DNA of 64,000 nucleotides from the NCBI GenBank assembly GCA_043228905.1, contig JBHGNT010000011.1, positions 3,410,001 through 3,474,000 of the forward strand, given 5' to 3'. The position numbers and the translations under genes are program-made. Below the pieces are notes generated by a model, which saw only the letters and a program-made list of their open reading frames with translations, searched no databases and was not told where the DNA came from. Source of the stretch: Azolla caroliniana. Taxonomy: Eukaryota; Polypodiophyta. Positions 45,701-58,419 of this stretch are shown in pieces (the stretch's first letter is position 1; each line of letters begins with the position of its first letter).

Positions 45701-48071
45701 GTTTGGTCACATAAGTATCGTAGGAATCATAATTCCGTTATGCCTCCAGGGCAGATACATGCAATAAAGTTGGCAGTGTGGGCTTGCTTGCACCCCCCAA
45801 ATTGTCCTCAATTTATCTTCAATAAACTTTTTGATAGTTCCAGCAGCTTTAAAATATCACAAATAGTTCTTCACAGAAATGGCACTAAATTCAAATTAGC
45901 ATTTCCATTGACTTGTTGTAAAGTTGTAATTAGGAAGCACCTGATTTATTGCACGAGTGTAAAAAAGTAATTATAAACTTTCAGTTTAACCACAAAAAAT
46001 TACATTGCATTAAACTGATTAATGATAAGTTCAAGATCAATAACTATTATGTTTGTTTTACTTCCATAAGCATTAAGATTATTGTTTGAAGTCGTTAATC
46101 ACTGTTGAAATTTTCGTGGCTTAATTTGTTGAAAATTACAATCTAAGTAAGATAACTAACAGATCTTGTTCATATTTGATGCCAATAACACTGAAGATAA
46201 TAACGATGGGGATTCTCTATAATTTTTGAAGTTAGCAACAATGGCTTTTTAATTTCAAATAATTTGAAGACTATTTCTGAAGTTTTCTATAAAAACTGTG
46301 TTTTAAATATGATGTAATGGTTTAAACATGTGCTTTGCATATCTCTTCAATGCTCAAGAAAGGAAAGTTTTGAATTATGCGTAGTAACAAATTTGTTTGT
46401 AGCTGAACTATTCCCAAGTTGTTGATATTTGTGTTTTTAATCTTTCAACATAACCGTTAGAGACAGATGCATTCTATTTCTGTCTAAAAATGACAATAAT
46501 TGACAAGAAAAGATGTTTTATCTCTAATGTGGCTTATCGTGGGAGGATGCATTATAACTTTTAAGGCATTCCAACCTATGGTGATTTAACTGCATAATTT
46601 CAATGTTCCTGGCCCATCGTTTCCTTGCTATTATGCTCTGCATAGTGTGCTTACAGGAGACAGTTCTTGAGTGTTGTTTCTCTCATTGGAAATAAAGCCC
46701 CGTATAATAGTTCTATAAGCCTCTTCATATCTTCTAGTTATTTGTTGGACAATGATGAGATTATCTGCACATTATGTGTACTCCATTGTTTGAAGGTGTT
46801 CATGTTGAGATTTCTTTTCTTTAAGATGAAAGAGGACCTGTGACAAATTTGGATTTAAACATGTTCTTTGGATATTGTATATGCTTCTTTCAAGTCTTTC
46901 TTTTTAGCTTTCCTCTTTTGAGTGGTTGTGAGTCTCAAAAGTACATTTGGGAATACAAGGCAATCTCAATCAAAGCTTCATTTACCACATGCATGACAAT
47001 ATAGCTTCATTTTGATTTTGTATTGTTTTGTAGGTAGTCCTGTGCTAGGTTATCTTGCAGCTGGTGTCATTCTTGGGCCACATTCTTTATCAATCATACA
47101 AAATGTCCATGCAACAAAGACAATTGCAGAATTTGGCGTTGTTTTTTTGCTTTTCAATATTGGGCTAGAGGTATTTTCTGTGCTTCATAATCATGGTATT
47201 CGTTGTTTGATATTTACTTCTCCAATTGGATCCATTCATTTGTTTGTATGCTCTAATCTGCTCATATTAACTATTTTGTAAGATCATTGCGTTATTTGTA
47301 GCTATGAAATTCTGTATACCAATATTTCATCCTAATACATTCAAGGTTTCACTAGTTCCACTGATACCAACAAAAACTGCATGTCGGTATCCTCTTCAGC
47401 AATGGATCTGTTTTTTTATCACCATTCACTATTTATCCCTTCTCTGCATTAATGTATGTTTGATGTGACTGAAACATAAAACAAACTCAGTCTTTGACAT
47501 ACTAAAGTATTATTATTCCAGGCTGTGTAGGCCAATTGTGCTTTTCAGGTGTCCCTTCACTGGTTGATCTTTTGCCTTGTTTTTGAGGTTTATCTCACAA
47601 AATTACTGTGATTAATGAAATTCTGAAGGAGTTTCATTGGGCTGTATAAATACACTTGGATTGGGGAACATCCACAGCTTATTTAGAGATTACTGGCTGG
47701 CTGAAAAATAACACTTCATGTTATTGGTTTTTTGTGGTTGTAATGCTGTGGGTGACAAGTGTTTGATCATGAGCATAGTTCAATGAGAGAAATTTTGGTA
47801 TTTGGAGGTACATGCTTTTCTAGAAGCAGAATTTGGCATCAGAAATATATTCAGTCTTAAAATTTCCAAAATGATTTTGTGGCAGAATTGAAAATATAAT
47901 GTAATATAACTTGGCTGAATGAATTGGCTGTGTTAATAGCTTATCAGCATCTTGGATTGCTTTAGTATAGATTTATTTACTTCCTCGTGGTTGCTTCCAA
48001 GAGTGAGCCCTTACATGGTGTTTAGATCACCTCACCTAAAATAATAAGTGTAAATGTAAATATAAATCAGC

Positions 48072-48102
<31 letters not shown>

Positions 48103-51100
48103 CATACATATATATGTATATGAAAATACTTTATTTTGATTGACCCAACACGTGAAGAAATAGTAAGATTAGACAATGAAGTTTAGTACTTGATTAATCC
48201 AAATGAAATGCAAAATATTAGTGTACATTCAAAATTGAATGATAATTTATCGTATTTGACTTGCAAGATATATCTTTGAGAGTGTATCACTTCATTGCAA
48301 AAAATATGTAGGTAAACTACTTAAGTAATGCTGGAATATTGAATCAATCACTGGTTAGATGATATGGTTTTCCTAATAGGAATTATGAAAAAGGTTGCTC
48401 ATCTTTAAGCTCTTCTAGTAGTTGTGGTTTGACATTGACAGAGTTGTGGAATATTGGCATCAAGAAACTGGGAAGATCTCATGGATTTTTGAACTCGGAG
48501 ACTGTTAAGTGAGATCTAATGTGGACATGAATGTCCACATGATGCTAGGGGGAGATGTTGTTGGGAAGGAATGGCCATCATGTCTTTTATTAGTGCACAG
48601 GTGTGAACACACCCATAGCACACATTAACCTTCATATATATATATATATATAAACCTAAAAGTGAAGACACCCAAAAAAGGAAAGATTGTGCATCTCTCT
48701 AACTCTTAGTCCCTTCAAACTGGTACCATAGCAGGTTTATAATCAGTGTGATAGGTCATGTTTTCAGCGCAGGTGACAGTCACTACAATAGGTTACGTTT
48801 TCAACACACATGACAGTCAGTGCAACAGGTCATGTTTTCAGCACAAGTGACAGTCAGTGCTGCAATTCGTCATGTTTTGCCTGCATAGGTTCTTCGCAAG
48901 CAAGTCCCTTACACACTGAGAAGAGTTCGTGGGGTTTGGGTCTGCATTTGCTGAATTTTTTGGTCATTTTTCGTTGGCTAAAAATTATGGCTGGCAGCAA
49001 TGATAGCAGCCAATTGCATGCACATCAAGAAGCTTGAGGGCACACACAATTTTGCTGTGTGGCAAAAGCAATGCTACAATATCTTATTGTAGAAAAATAG
49101 GCAAAGCTGATCAAGGTCAAAGAAGTAAAGCCTACAGATACAAAGGATGACTAGGAGTTGAATGAGGTTGCTTGTTCGACCATTGAGCTATGAGTTTTTG
49201 GTGCCTTGCTGTTTAACTTTTAAGGTTTGAACTCTACCTATGCAATCTGGACTAGAATCAACGAGTTGTATGCCCAAAAGAGTGCAACTAGCAAAGTTTA
49301 TTGGCTGAAAAAGCTTATGGATTTGCGCATTAAAGAGGGTATTCTATGTCAACTCACTTGAGTTAGTTTAATTCTATTTTCAGCCAGCTGGTCGTCTTGA
49401 CATTCGTCATTGATGATGAGTTTAAGGTGTCAAGCATTTCTTTGAGCCATGGCCAGTTGGGACACATGAGTCAAACTGGAATGAAAGTGCTTTCTTTTTT
49501 GGGTTACAAGCCTCGTCTTCGTTATGCTAATTTTGAGCATTGTGATAATTGTGTTTATGGTAAACCTGCGCAGACGTCTCATAAAAGGTCTCTTTTGTTG
49601 GGATTAAAGGCCCTTTAGGTTTCTCTAACTAAAGTAGAAAACAAGTTTATATTATTTAATGTTTTCTAATTTTTGTTAAAGTTGTACAATCTCATTTTCA
49701 AAGCTGTATTACAACCTCTAGAAGAATATTTTATAGTTCGAATGGGATCCTTGGATAAGATTCCCACTCAACATTAAATAGGTATTTATGAGGCCATGAC
49801 TGACTTTCACATCAACATTTAAAACTCTTCTTCTAAGAGCATATTCTATGTATCTTGGATAGCACACATATATATCTATGCACTCCTACCTTGTATATTT
49901 TTTTAAAGTGGTAGGCTTTTGTTTTGCAGAATTGCTTCTACTTCTTTAATCCCTCCTATGTGTTAAACCCCATAATTGTTTTTAGTTTCTATATCTCTGC
50001 CTTTGGATATTTCAAAAAACTGCCATTCTATCTTCTACTTTCTTACAAATGGTATCGGAACAAGCATTGCAGCCTCGCAGGATCTCCATTGCGTAGTCTT
50101 CCACTTTGAATAAGTGGGAGTTTTGTCTTTCGTGTCTATTTTGTATTCCTTCTTTCGCCATGGCAAATAAATCTGTCAATGTTGGGGTAGAATTCAAGAA
50201 ATTTGATGGTATTGGATTCGACTTATGGAAGGTTAGAATGAAAAGCACACATTACTTACAAGGATGTGTAGAAGCATTGGAGGAAAACAAATTAGAGTGT
50301 ATGAGATCAAGTGATGTTGTTTTCCTTGAAGAACTAGATACTTGTTTTCAATAAAGGCAATCATTGCAAAAATCGAGCTTATTACCTTTGGTCACCAACT
50401 TCTTAGAAGAGAGTAGAACGTCCAAGCCCTTTTGGCTCATAGGACCTAATCTTTTGTGCCACAATTCGGCTCCATTTTTGCTTCCACAACTGCAAGAAAT
50501 TGACCAAGAAGAGCTCGACTTGAGAGGCAATAGAGTGTACCCCTCTTGCTAAATCCTTAGGAGGCTCCTTATATTTTGTAACTTTCATTGATGATTACTC
50601 TAGAATGTGTTCGGCATATTTGCTAAAGGATAAGACTGAAGTGTTTGCCGTTTTCAGAAATTTTCATGCCTTTATCACTACTCAAACAGGCTTGTAACAT
50701 AACTCTGTTTAATCCAACATCTAATGGAGTGGCTGAACGATACAATAGGACATTATGTGAAAAGGTTTGATGTATGCTATCCATATCTAATCTCCCTAAT
50801 GCATTTTGGGGAGCGGCTTTACAAACTACCGTGCATATTATCAATTGATCCCCGCACAATTCACTCAGAGGTAGCATACCGAAGGAAATTTGGTCTGGCA
50901 AATCAACCTCATATCATCATCTGTGCATTTTCAGCTGTGAAGCTTTCGTGCATGTGAGCTAAGAAACAAGTTGGATGCAAAATCCATCAAAGGCAGCTTT
51001 TTGGGATATGGTGAAGAAGGTGAGAGGGGTTACAAAATTTTGTTACCTCATCTTCGAAAGTTAATCGGAATTCGTGATGTTGTATTCAATGAAGCAAAGT

Positions 51101-52130
51101 TGCTCAAAAGTAATTGTACCTCATTAAAATCAACAAAAAACGTGAAATTCAGTAGCATCCAACCCTCGACTCAAGAATATCATCTCAGGGTGATGAACAA
51201 CTAGAGATCTACAAACCAATTATTTTGCTAGAAGAAGATGGACAGCAAAATAGAGAAATTTTAGACCTTGAAGATGAAGATCAAATACAACCACCTACAA
51301 ATGAAGAAATAACTGCTGAACTACAACAAGAAGATATTCCATTTGACTTGGAACCAATTCCAGATAATGTAGATCATGGGTTAGGAGATCAACACGGTTG
51401 AAGCATCCACCAAATGTATGATCCATCTCTTCATCAAATTCTTTTAACATATGAAGGGAAGGCTCTCACTCTTAAAGAGGCTCAGACATGTGAGCATTCT
51501 AACAAGTGGGAGCTCGCAATGCAAGAGGAGATGATAACATATGAAGGGAAGACTCTCACTCTTAAAGAGGCTCGAATATGTGAGCATTCTAACAAGTGGG
51601 AGCTGAAAGCACTCCATGAGAATAACACGTGGGAGCTTGTGGAGCAACCCAAAGGTAAAAAGGGTATTCCCAACAAGTGGGTCTACAAGGTGAAGACTCT
51701 AGAAGGTAAACCCAAGTATAAGGCTCGTTTAGTAGCCAAAGGGTACAAACAAATACAAAGAATTGATTTTCATAAGGTTTTGCTCCAATAGTCAAAATGA
51801 CTACACTCAGGACACTTTCACTATTTCAGCCTTTTTGGATTTGGAATTATAGTCAAATAGATGTAAAGACAACTTTCCTTCATGATAGCCTTGATGATGA
51901 ACTTTATATGTTGCAGCTTGAAGGGGTCCCGATTCCTGGAAAAGAGCATTTAGTTTGTAAACTTTGACACAGCCTCTATGGGCTGAAACAAACCCCATGT
52001 CTTTGGTATAAGAAATTTGATTTTTTCATGCTCTCAAATGGCTTCAATTGAAATACCACGTGAAGGGCAGCACGAGAATTAGGGTTGAAGTCAACCAGAG
52101 AGGGAGAGAGTCTGAATGAGAGACAAAGGG

Positions 52131-52207
<77 letters not shown>

Positions 52208-55200
52208 TATTAACGTCTTTTAAGAGGCCAAAATGGCCGATAAGACCAAATAAGAGATTACATCTTAAGTGTTGTCTCGTCTTTGAGAACAAATCAAAAT
52301 AAAATAAATATTACACAGTAAATATAAAAGTAAATAACATGAAAAGAAAAGAAATGAGGGAATCTGGTTTTTGGCACATGTGAGATCCTCAAGTTAGGTA
52401 TATTGTAGCTTTTGTCTTGGGTACAAAGAGTGTACCACTTTTTGGTTTTTAGATATTATGTATACACAAGTAAAAAATGTGTTACGAGTGCATTCACACT
52501 TGTGCACTAATAAAAGGCACGATGGCCCTTTATTCCCAACACCACGCATCATTTTCTTCATATGAAAAAGGAAACATCATTTTGGTTTTGTATGTTGACA
52601 TGCTCATTGCAGGAAAGCATGACATAAGTTTGCAGGAATTAAAATGCAAACTCAATTCTGCATTTTCTATGAAAAATCTCGGAAACACTCAACACATTCT
52701 TGGGATAAGAATCAGATGGGACAGACAAAAGAAGTTACTATTTGTGTCTCAAGAGAAGTACATTGAGAAGGTATTGGAAAGATTTCAGATGACTGATGGA
52801 AAGCCATCTTCAGTGCCTCTTCAATCACAAGAAAAGCTTTCAAAAGCACATTATCCCAAAGACGAAGAGGAAATAGAAAAAATACAGGCTATCCTATATG
52901 CTTCAGCTTGTGGGTCCTTGATGTATGCAATGGTATCAAGACGACCTGATATTGCATACGGAGTAGTAGTAAGCAGATTTATGAGTCAACCTAGACGAAG
53001 CCATTGGGCTACAGTCAAGTCTATCCTTAGATATCTCAAAGGCATTAAGAAAAAAACATTTTTTATTGTAAAGGGGACTTGAATCTTCATGGCTATTGTG
53101 ATTCTGATATGGCTGAAGATGTAGACACAAGAAAATCTACTTATGGCTACATCTATACTCTTGCAGGTGGAGCTATTGTGTGGTGTTTAAGGCTGCAACG
53201 AATCGTTGCACTCTCTATGACAGAAGCTGAGTATGTCTCAGCTACAGAGGCTTCAAAGGAGGCCATTTGGTTAACTCTTTTGTGTAGTGAGCTTGGACTC
53301 TCAAAGCAAATTCTAGTCCTACATTGTCATAACCAAAGTGCCACATTTTTGGCAAAGAACCCTATTTACCATGCAAGGACCAAACATATCGATATTTGCT
53401 ATCACTTCATTAGAGAGGTGATAGAGGATGGTCAAATCCAATTGGTAAAGATTGATACCACCAAAAATCCGACAGATTGTTTGACAAAGTGTTTATCAAA
53501 GACACGTCACCAATACTGTCTTGAGCGAGTAGGAGTTGTCTAGCAGAGTAACTTAGCTCCTTTAAGTGGGAGGTTGTTGGAATTAAAGGCCCTTTAGGTT
53601 TCTCTAACTAAACTAGAAAAACAAGTTTTGTTAAAGTTGTACAGTGTCGTTTTCATAGCTGTACTACAACTTTGAAAAGAATATTTTGTAGTTTGAATGG
53701 GATCCTTGGATAAGATTCTCACTCAGCATTAAATAGGTATTTATGAGGTCATGGCTTAGCTGTCACATCAGCATTTAAAGCTCTTTATTTAAAAGGATAT
53801 TCTATGTATCTTGAATAGCTCAAATATATTTTTGTGCACTCCTACCTTGTATATTGTTTTTTTAGCAGCTGGCTTTTGTTTTGCAGAAATGCTTCTACTT
53901 CTTTAATTCCTCCCATGTGTTACGTGTTAAACCCCATAATTGTTTTTAGTTTCTATATCTCTGCCTTTAGATATTTCAGAAAACTGTCAATCTATCTTCT
54001 ACTTCCTTACATCTTTTGCTAAAATCTTGTTAGTACATTCAGATGTATGTCAGATGCCAGAATTATCTTTAGGGGGAAAGAAATATTTTCACTTTTGTCA
54101 ATGATACTTGCATGGAAGGTATGGGTGTATCCTATCTGTAGCAAGGACAAAGTGCTGGACAAGTTAAAAAAATTCTTGGCATTGATTGAGAATCAGATTG
54201 ATAAGGCATGCATGTGTCTTCGCTCTGATAATGGTGGGGAATATCTGTCCAAGGCCTTCCAGGTATGTTGTGACATCAAAGGAATAAAAATGGTGCTCAC
54301 TGCCCCTCATAATCCACCCCAAAATGGAGTTGCAGAGCGTATGAATTGAACTATACAGGAAAAGGTTCGTACTATGCTGTCTCATGCTGCATTATGCCAT
54401 GGTGTTTGGACAGAGGTTGTTATGACAGCTGTTCACTTGACTAATTGGTCACACAACAGGTCTTTGGGGGGAGGAATCCCTCAAGAAGCATGGTCAGGCA
54501 ACCCCCTTCAAATGCATACCTGAAAGTGTTTGGCTGCGAGGCTTTCTGTGCACATTCAAAAAGAAGAACACAGCAAACATGAGCCAAAATCTTGTAAATG
54601 TATTTTCCTGGATGTGGTGATGAGGGTGTAATGGGGTATAGATTGTGGGATGCCGTGAAAAGGAAAATAGTACATAGCAATGATGTTATCTTCGGGGAAA
54701 GTCGCACGCATAAACAGCCCGTAAAGATTGAGGAAGCTCTTGGGGTTTTATACCAAGAAGAAATACTTTTGGACCACAAAATGTGCCCACTGTACGGCAG
54801 CAAATACCTGCTGCAAATGTGCCGGCAAATGCATAAAATGATGCTGGAAATGATCAGCAGACCTTTGCCCAAAATGATGAGCCACCAAATGTGCAGGGAC
54901 AGCCAGCCTTCGTAGCCTAACATTTGACAGCATTTACTCCACCATTTTCTTTATAAAACTGAATGCTGAAAGTATCTCTGAAAGAAATTATAGAATTGTA
55001 GTGTGGATATACAATGATGATTGTATTTTCAAAGAACTGTTGCAAATGCTTTTCTTTCCACCACCAACACTTCTGCGCCTAGTGCTTCTTTTCTTGATAT
55101 TTTATTTCTCCTATTCTTTACATGAACGAGTTGATTGAAGATGAAGGATCTATATATAAAATTATTTTTTCGTACCTGCTTGTAAGAAGTGCTGCTTTCC

Positions 55201-56913
55201 TTTCTCTTGGTCTATTCTGTTGCTTTCTGTAGCAGCATTTTGATTTTCCATCTTATTCTACAGCTTTCTGTTGAAAGATTGAGCTCAATGAAGAAGTACG
55301 TTTTTGGCCTTGGGACATCACAGGTAGAGTATCTTTATATGTTCAGATATGATGTTTTATTTCAAGTCTCTGCATAGGAACCATACAATTTGATAATTAT
55401 CTCTGACACTTGCAGGTGCTAGCTACAGCACTCTTTGTTGGCCTATTTTCTCGGTATATTTGTGGGTTTTCAGGTCCTGCAGCTATTGTTGTAGGAAATG
55501 GTCTAGCTCTCTCATCAACTGCAGTTGTCCTGCAGGTGGTTATTCAATATTTCTGAAAGTTTTCTTCCTTAGATTTATAACATCTTCTGGTAAAATATCT
55601 TAAGAATTTCCTTCCCTGCTATTATTAAATAAGAATAACATATTTCTTTTTTAAGATGAATGGCAACTATGCTTTAGTAATAGATAGTGTAGCTGATTGT
55701 ACATGGCAATGGCTATCACCGAATAAATTTGTTTTTTAAGGTGTTTCTAGCTTCTTTCGTCTTGTTTTGATGATGTAATAAAATAGAAAAGAGACATGCA
55801 AGCAGATTTCAAGCGACAATAACATCTTTTGTTTTAAACAGTCGAGAGAATTTAGATTTACAAGTGAACACATTTGAACCCAAGGCTAGCCCAAACTTAT
55901 TTAATGTTCATTTTGTTCAATATTTAGGTTCTCCAAGAACGAGGAGAGAGTACATCACGCCATGGGCGTGCAACATTCTCAGTTCTGTTATTTCAGGTAA
56001 TATGTTTTATCTATTTTGAGAAACACAATAACAAAAATACGAATAATGCATCGGAGGACATTACTAATCTTCGGTAAGTATTTCAACACTGTTGTTAACT
56101 AGGATGTGTGAGATATTTGTAGATTCACATGCATTCATATTATAAGAAACTGTTGGATGGGTTAACATCTGGAGCGTGTCGCGTCATTTATTTGGCAGGA
56201 TCTTGCTGTTGTTGTCTTGCTGATCTTGATTCCGCTTATTTCCCCAAATTCTTCAAAAGGAGGAGTGCGTACAACTTTTTCTATTGCTCTAAACTGGTCT
56301 TCTCAATATAGCAAAGATAGCATATCCAGAAAAAGCTGCTTTTTGATTCCCTTGTGTTTGTAAAGAGGACAAATCATGATTATAGTCAACAAGATTTTTA
56401 TGGATTGATTATTTGGATCTTTCAGGTTGGCTTTCAGGCCATAGCTGAAGCTCTTGGAATTGCTGCAGTTAAGGGTGTTGTAGCTATTGGGGCAATTATT
56501 GCTGGTGGACGCTTGGTAAGTTACACTTATATTCATTATTACTAACATAGGCTACATGCAGACTCTGTGGTGTTTACACGTTTGCAAACTGTCTCCATGT
56601 AGCTTCTTCGTCCTATCTACAAGAGGATGGCTGAGAATCATAATGCAGAGATATTTGCTGCCAATACTTTGTTTGTAGTACTGGGGACTAGTGTCCTGAC
56701 TGCTAGGGTGAGTTCTCTAGAAAACATTTATAATCATATTATTTCAATCAATAGAATGCTGATGCTTTTTCTTAATAATATTAGGCTGGCCTTTCTATGG
56801 CACTGGGAGCTTTTCTGGCAGGACTTCTACTGGCAGAAACAGAGTTTGCCTTGCAAGTGGAATCTGATATCGCACCATACCGTGGCCTGCTTCTTGGTTT
56901 ATTTTTTATGACT
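42744..56913 (+). CDS. KEA2-like: Plastid K+ efflux antiporter, KEA1/KEA2 type, 3' end outside window
   Basis: CPA2-family K+/H+ antiporter; in Arabidopsis KEA1/KEA2 act in the chloroplast inner envelope. Exons: 42744-44644, 44737-44905, 45223-45313, 47034-47170, 55264-55323, 55416-55535, 55928-55996, 56199-56264, 56426-56515, 56603-56707 and 56785-56913. All have GT/AG borders and matching phases, giving ~979 residues without a stop. Residues 1-~90 are Ser/Arg-rich (transit peptide); Met9 (42768) is an alternative start. An acidic Ala/Glu-rich coiled coil covers ~230-475. The antiporter domain follows: [78 protein letters not shown] and [18 protein letters not shown]. Exon 11 ends at LFFMT. 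The exons for the remaining helices and the KTN/RCK domain were not found up to 64000, so intron 11 exceeds 7 kb. Confidence 0.93.
48400..49595 (+). mobile_element. Copia element D, left part (KEA intron 4)
   Basis: The 3'-terminal internal sequence (to ~48545) and polypurine tract 'gctagggggagatgt' precede an LTR at 48559-48717 (TGTTGGG...CCCTTCA). The LTR is followed by a primer-binding site (TGGTACCATAGC, 48721-48732) and then by degenerate gag ([17 protein letters not shown], ~49027) and pre-integrase ([34 protein letters not shown], to ~49590). At 49596 copia E interrupts it. So one LTR stands between the end of one copy and the start of the next. Confidence 0.7.
50160..51204 (+). pseudogene. 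Copia E gag start, integrase pieces
   Basis: Gag opens [20 protein letters not shown], then [15 protein letters not shown], and stops at ~50352. Most of gag and the protease are missing. A block at 50342-50548 is inverted (see separate entry). Integrase resumes with [20 protein letters not shown] (~50560) and [20 protein letters not shown], then degenerates. A C-terminal piece ([20 protein letters not shown]) is in the ORF 50971-51204. Confidence 0.75.
50342..50548 (-). pseudogene. Inverted pre-integrase block in copia E
   Basis: On the minus strand this ~200-bp segment encodes a copia pre-integrase domain: [40 protein letters not shown], with the conserved His and Cys-x2-Cys. Flanking coding sequence of copia E is on the plus strand and the segment sits where this domain belongs. 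A local inversion in place is the simplest reading. Confidence 0.75.
51405..53545 (+). pseudogene. Copia E reverse transcriptase and RNase H
   Basis: ORF 51414-51791 carries a 90-bp tandem duplication ([20 protein letters not shown], then [20 protein letters not shown]; units start 51447 and 51537). [20 protein letters not shown] and [13 protein letters not shown] follow. RT continues frameshifted ([17 protein letters not shown]-like) to 52060, where a solo LTR is inserted. It resumes at 52547 with [15 protein letters not shown]: the catalytic box reads YVDM because one Asp is missing. RNase [41 protein letters not shown] and [13 protein letters not shown], ending at 53543. A stop at ~53080 splits it. 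Confidence 0.85.
52061..52541 (-). mobile_element. Solo LTR in copia E RT (481 bp)
   Basis: It has TG...CA ends (TGAAGGGC...CCCAACA on the plus strand) and perfect CCACG duplications (52056-52060 and 52542-52546). Read on the minus strand its first ~65 bp match the copia D LTR (TGTTGGGAA, 'ttttattagtgcaca', 'gtgtgaa.gcac'), and both end CCTTCA. It contains a (GAAA)n microsatellite at about 52130-52204. Removing it restores the RT order of copia E. Confidence 0.85.
54017..54925 (+). pseudogene. Copia element D, integrase part
   Basis: It continues copia D after element [52 protein letters not shown] and [14 protein letters not shown] (catalytic Asp and Glu region visible, to 54349). A stop follows, then [20 protein letters not shown]-terminal piece ([20 protein letters not shown]) reaches 54915. 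No RT or 3' LTR follows; KEA intron sequence resumes by ~54930. Confidence 0.8.
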
Positions 56914-57036
56914 GTGAGTTAAATATGGTTTTATTTCTGTATGTAGTGGCATCGTATTGAAGCACACAGTTTTGATGTTATTCTTTTTAGGTCTCAATTG
57001 CCATTCTGGCTTCTTTAGCAATCTTAATATGACCTG

Positions 57037-58400
57037 TCTACTCCCTTGTAGTATTTACACTTGTCACATTCATGCATACCTACATGCTCTATTATAGATT
57101 CACATGCGTGCAACAAGTATGCATGCCGTGTAGTATAACTGTAGTCATCTCCGATTGCGGACCCCAGTTTGTCTCTCACTTTTGGCAGCGCCTGCTACAA
57201 ACTTTAGGCATCTCTGTCAAGTTGTCCTCGGCGTATCACCCCCAAACTGATGGGCAGACGGAGCGCGTCAACCAAATCCTTGAGCAGTATCTTCGGTGCT
57301 CGGTTAGTTACCAACAAGATGATTGGGTCAACTTACTTTCATTTGTGGAATTCGCCTACAGTAATTCTCTCCATGCATCGACTGCCATCACTCCCTTCTT
57401 TGCAAACTATGGTTTACAACATCACTTCAACATTTCCCTTCCTACCACTTCCGTGAACCCTTCGGCGGAGGATCGCGCACGCATTTTAGAAGAGCTACAT
57501 CATGATTTATTCTTGGAGCTTAGTCTCATTAGTGAACGATACAAGAAGCAGGCTGATCATCATCGATCTGCCACTCCACACTTTGTCGTTGGAGACATGG
57601 TCTGGTTGTTACGCCGACACATCTCTACTACTCGCCATGTGTGAAACTTGATTACAAGAAGTTGGGACCATTCTGTATCATCAAGCGCATCAATCCCATC
57701 GCCTTCCGGCTCGCCCTTCCATCCCACTTCCGGATTCACAATGTTTTTCATGTCTCCCTCCTTGAACCCCATTATGCTTTGCAACTCCCAGGACGTCAGG
57801 CCCCACCACCACCACCTGTGCAATTGACGACAAGGGAGAAATACGAGGTTGACCAAATCCTTGACTCACGTTGGCACCGTCAACACTTGCAATACCTCGT
57901 CTTGTGGAGGGGTTACCCCATGTCTGACGCCACGTGGGAACCATCGGAAAATTTACCAAATGCCCTAGAGGTGGTCCAAGATTTTCATCATCGATATGCA
58001 CACAAACCGGCGGCCGATTTGGGAAAGCGGCGTAGGAGGGGGGTAATGTCAAGATTCGAAACTCTTGACATGACCATATTATAATCAAGTATTATGGGTT
58101 AACCAACATATCTAGTATACAATTATGTATATAATTGGTCCGTGTAGTTTTGGCTAGTATCATGTGCATAGTTGCTCCCTTGTAGTATTTACACTTGCAC
58201 ATGCATGCGTACCTACATGCTCTATTGTAGATTCACATGCGTGTAATAAGTATGCATGCCGTGTAGTATAAATAGTTGAGTTCACCTTGAAGGAATTCAA
58301 GGTGAACAACACAGTTATGGAGTCTTTCAGTTAATACTACTCATCCATTTGGTTATCTTCTTTCTTGTCTCTTGTGCTTATGATCTATCCGTGATAGTAA
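57037..58400 (+). mobile_element. Gypsy F (chromovirus) remnant in KEA intron 11
   Basis: An LTR piece of ~95 bp (57037-57130, matching 58166-58265) runs directly into the integrase core, so most of the element is deleted. The integrase ORF 57072-57644 has VVISDCGPQFVSHFWQRLLQ, SSAYHPQTDGQTERVNQILE, EFAYSNSLHASTAITPFFAN and GDMVWLLRRHIS. The ORF 57641-58084 has the integrase tail (FRIHNVFHVSLLEPHYA) and a chromodomain (KYEVDQILDSRWHRQHLQYL, VLWRGYPMSDATWEPSENLP). The 3' LTR starts at 58047 after 'ggaggggggtaa'. The coding text is well preserved compared with gypsy A. Confidence 0.85.
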
Positions 58401-58419
58401 GGAGATAATGGTGAGAGGT

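Larger units (their letters stand above)
49596..54011 (+). mobile_element. Copia element E, nested in copia D
   Basis: LTRs lie at 49596-50047 (452 bp) and 53575-54011 (437 bp), both TGTTGG.ATTAAAGGCCC...TTACA. They are flanked by the perfect duplication TCTTT (49591-49595 and 54012-54016). The primer-binding-like ATGGTATCGGAACAAGC follows the 5' LTR and 'aagtgggaggt' precedes the 3' LTR. The copia D integrase frame continues on the far side. Its coding region carries an inverted block, a 90-bp tandem duplication and a solo LTR. Confidence 0.9.
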
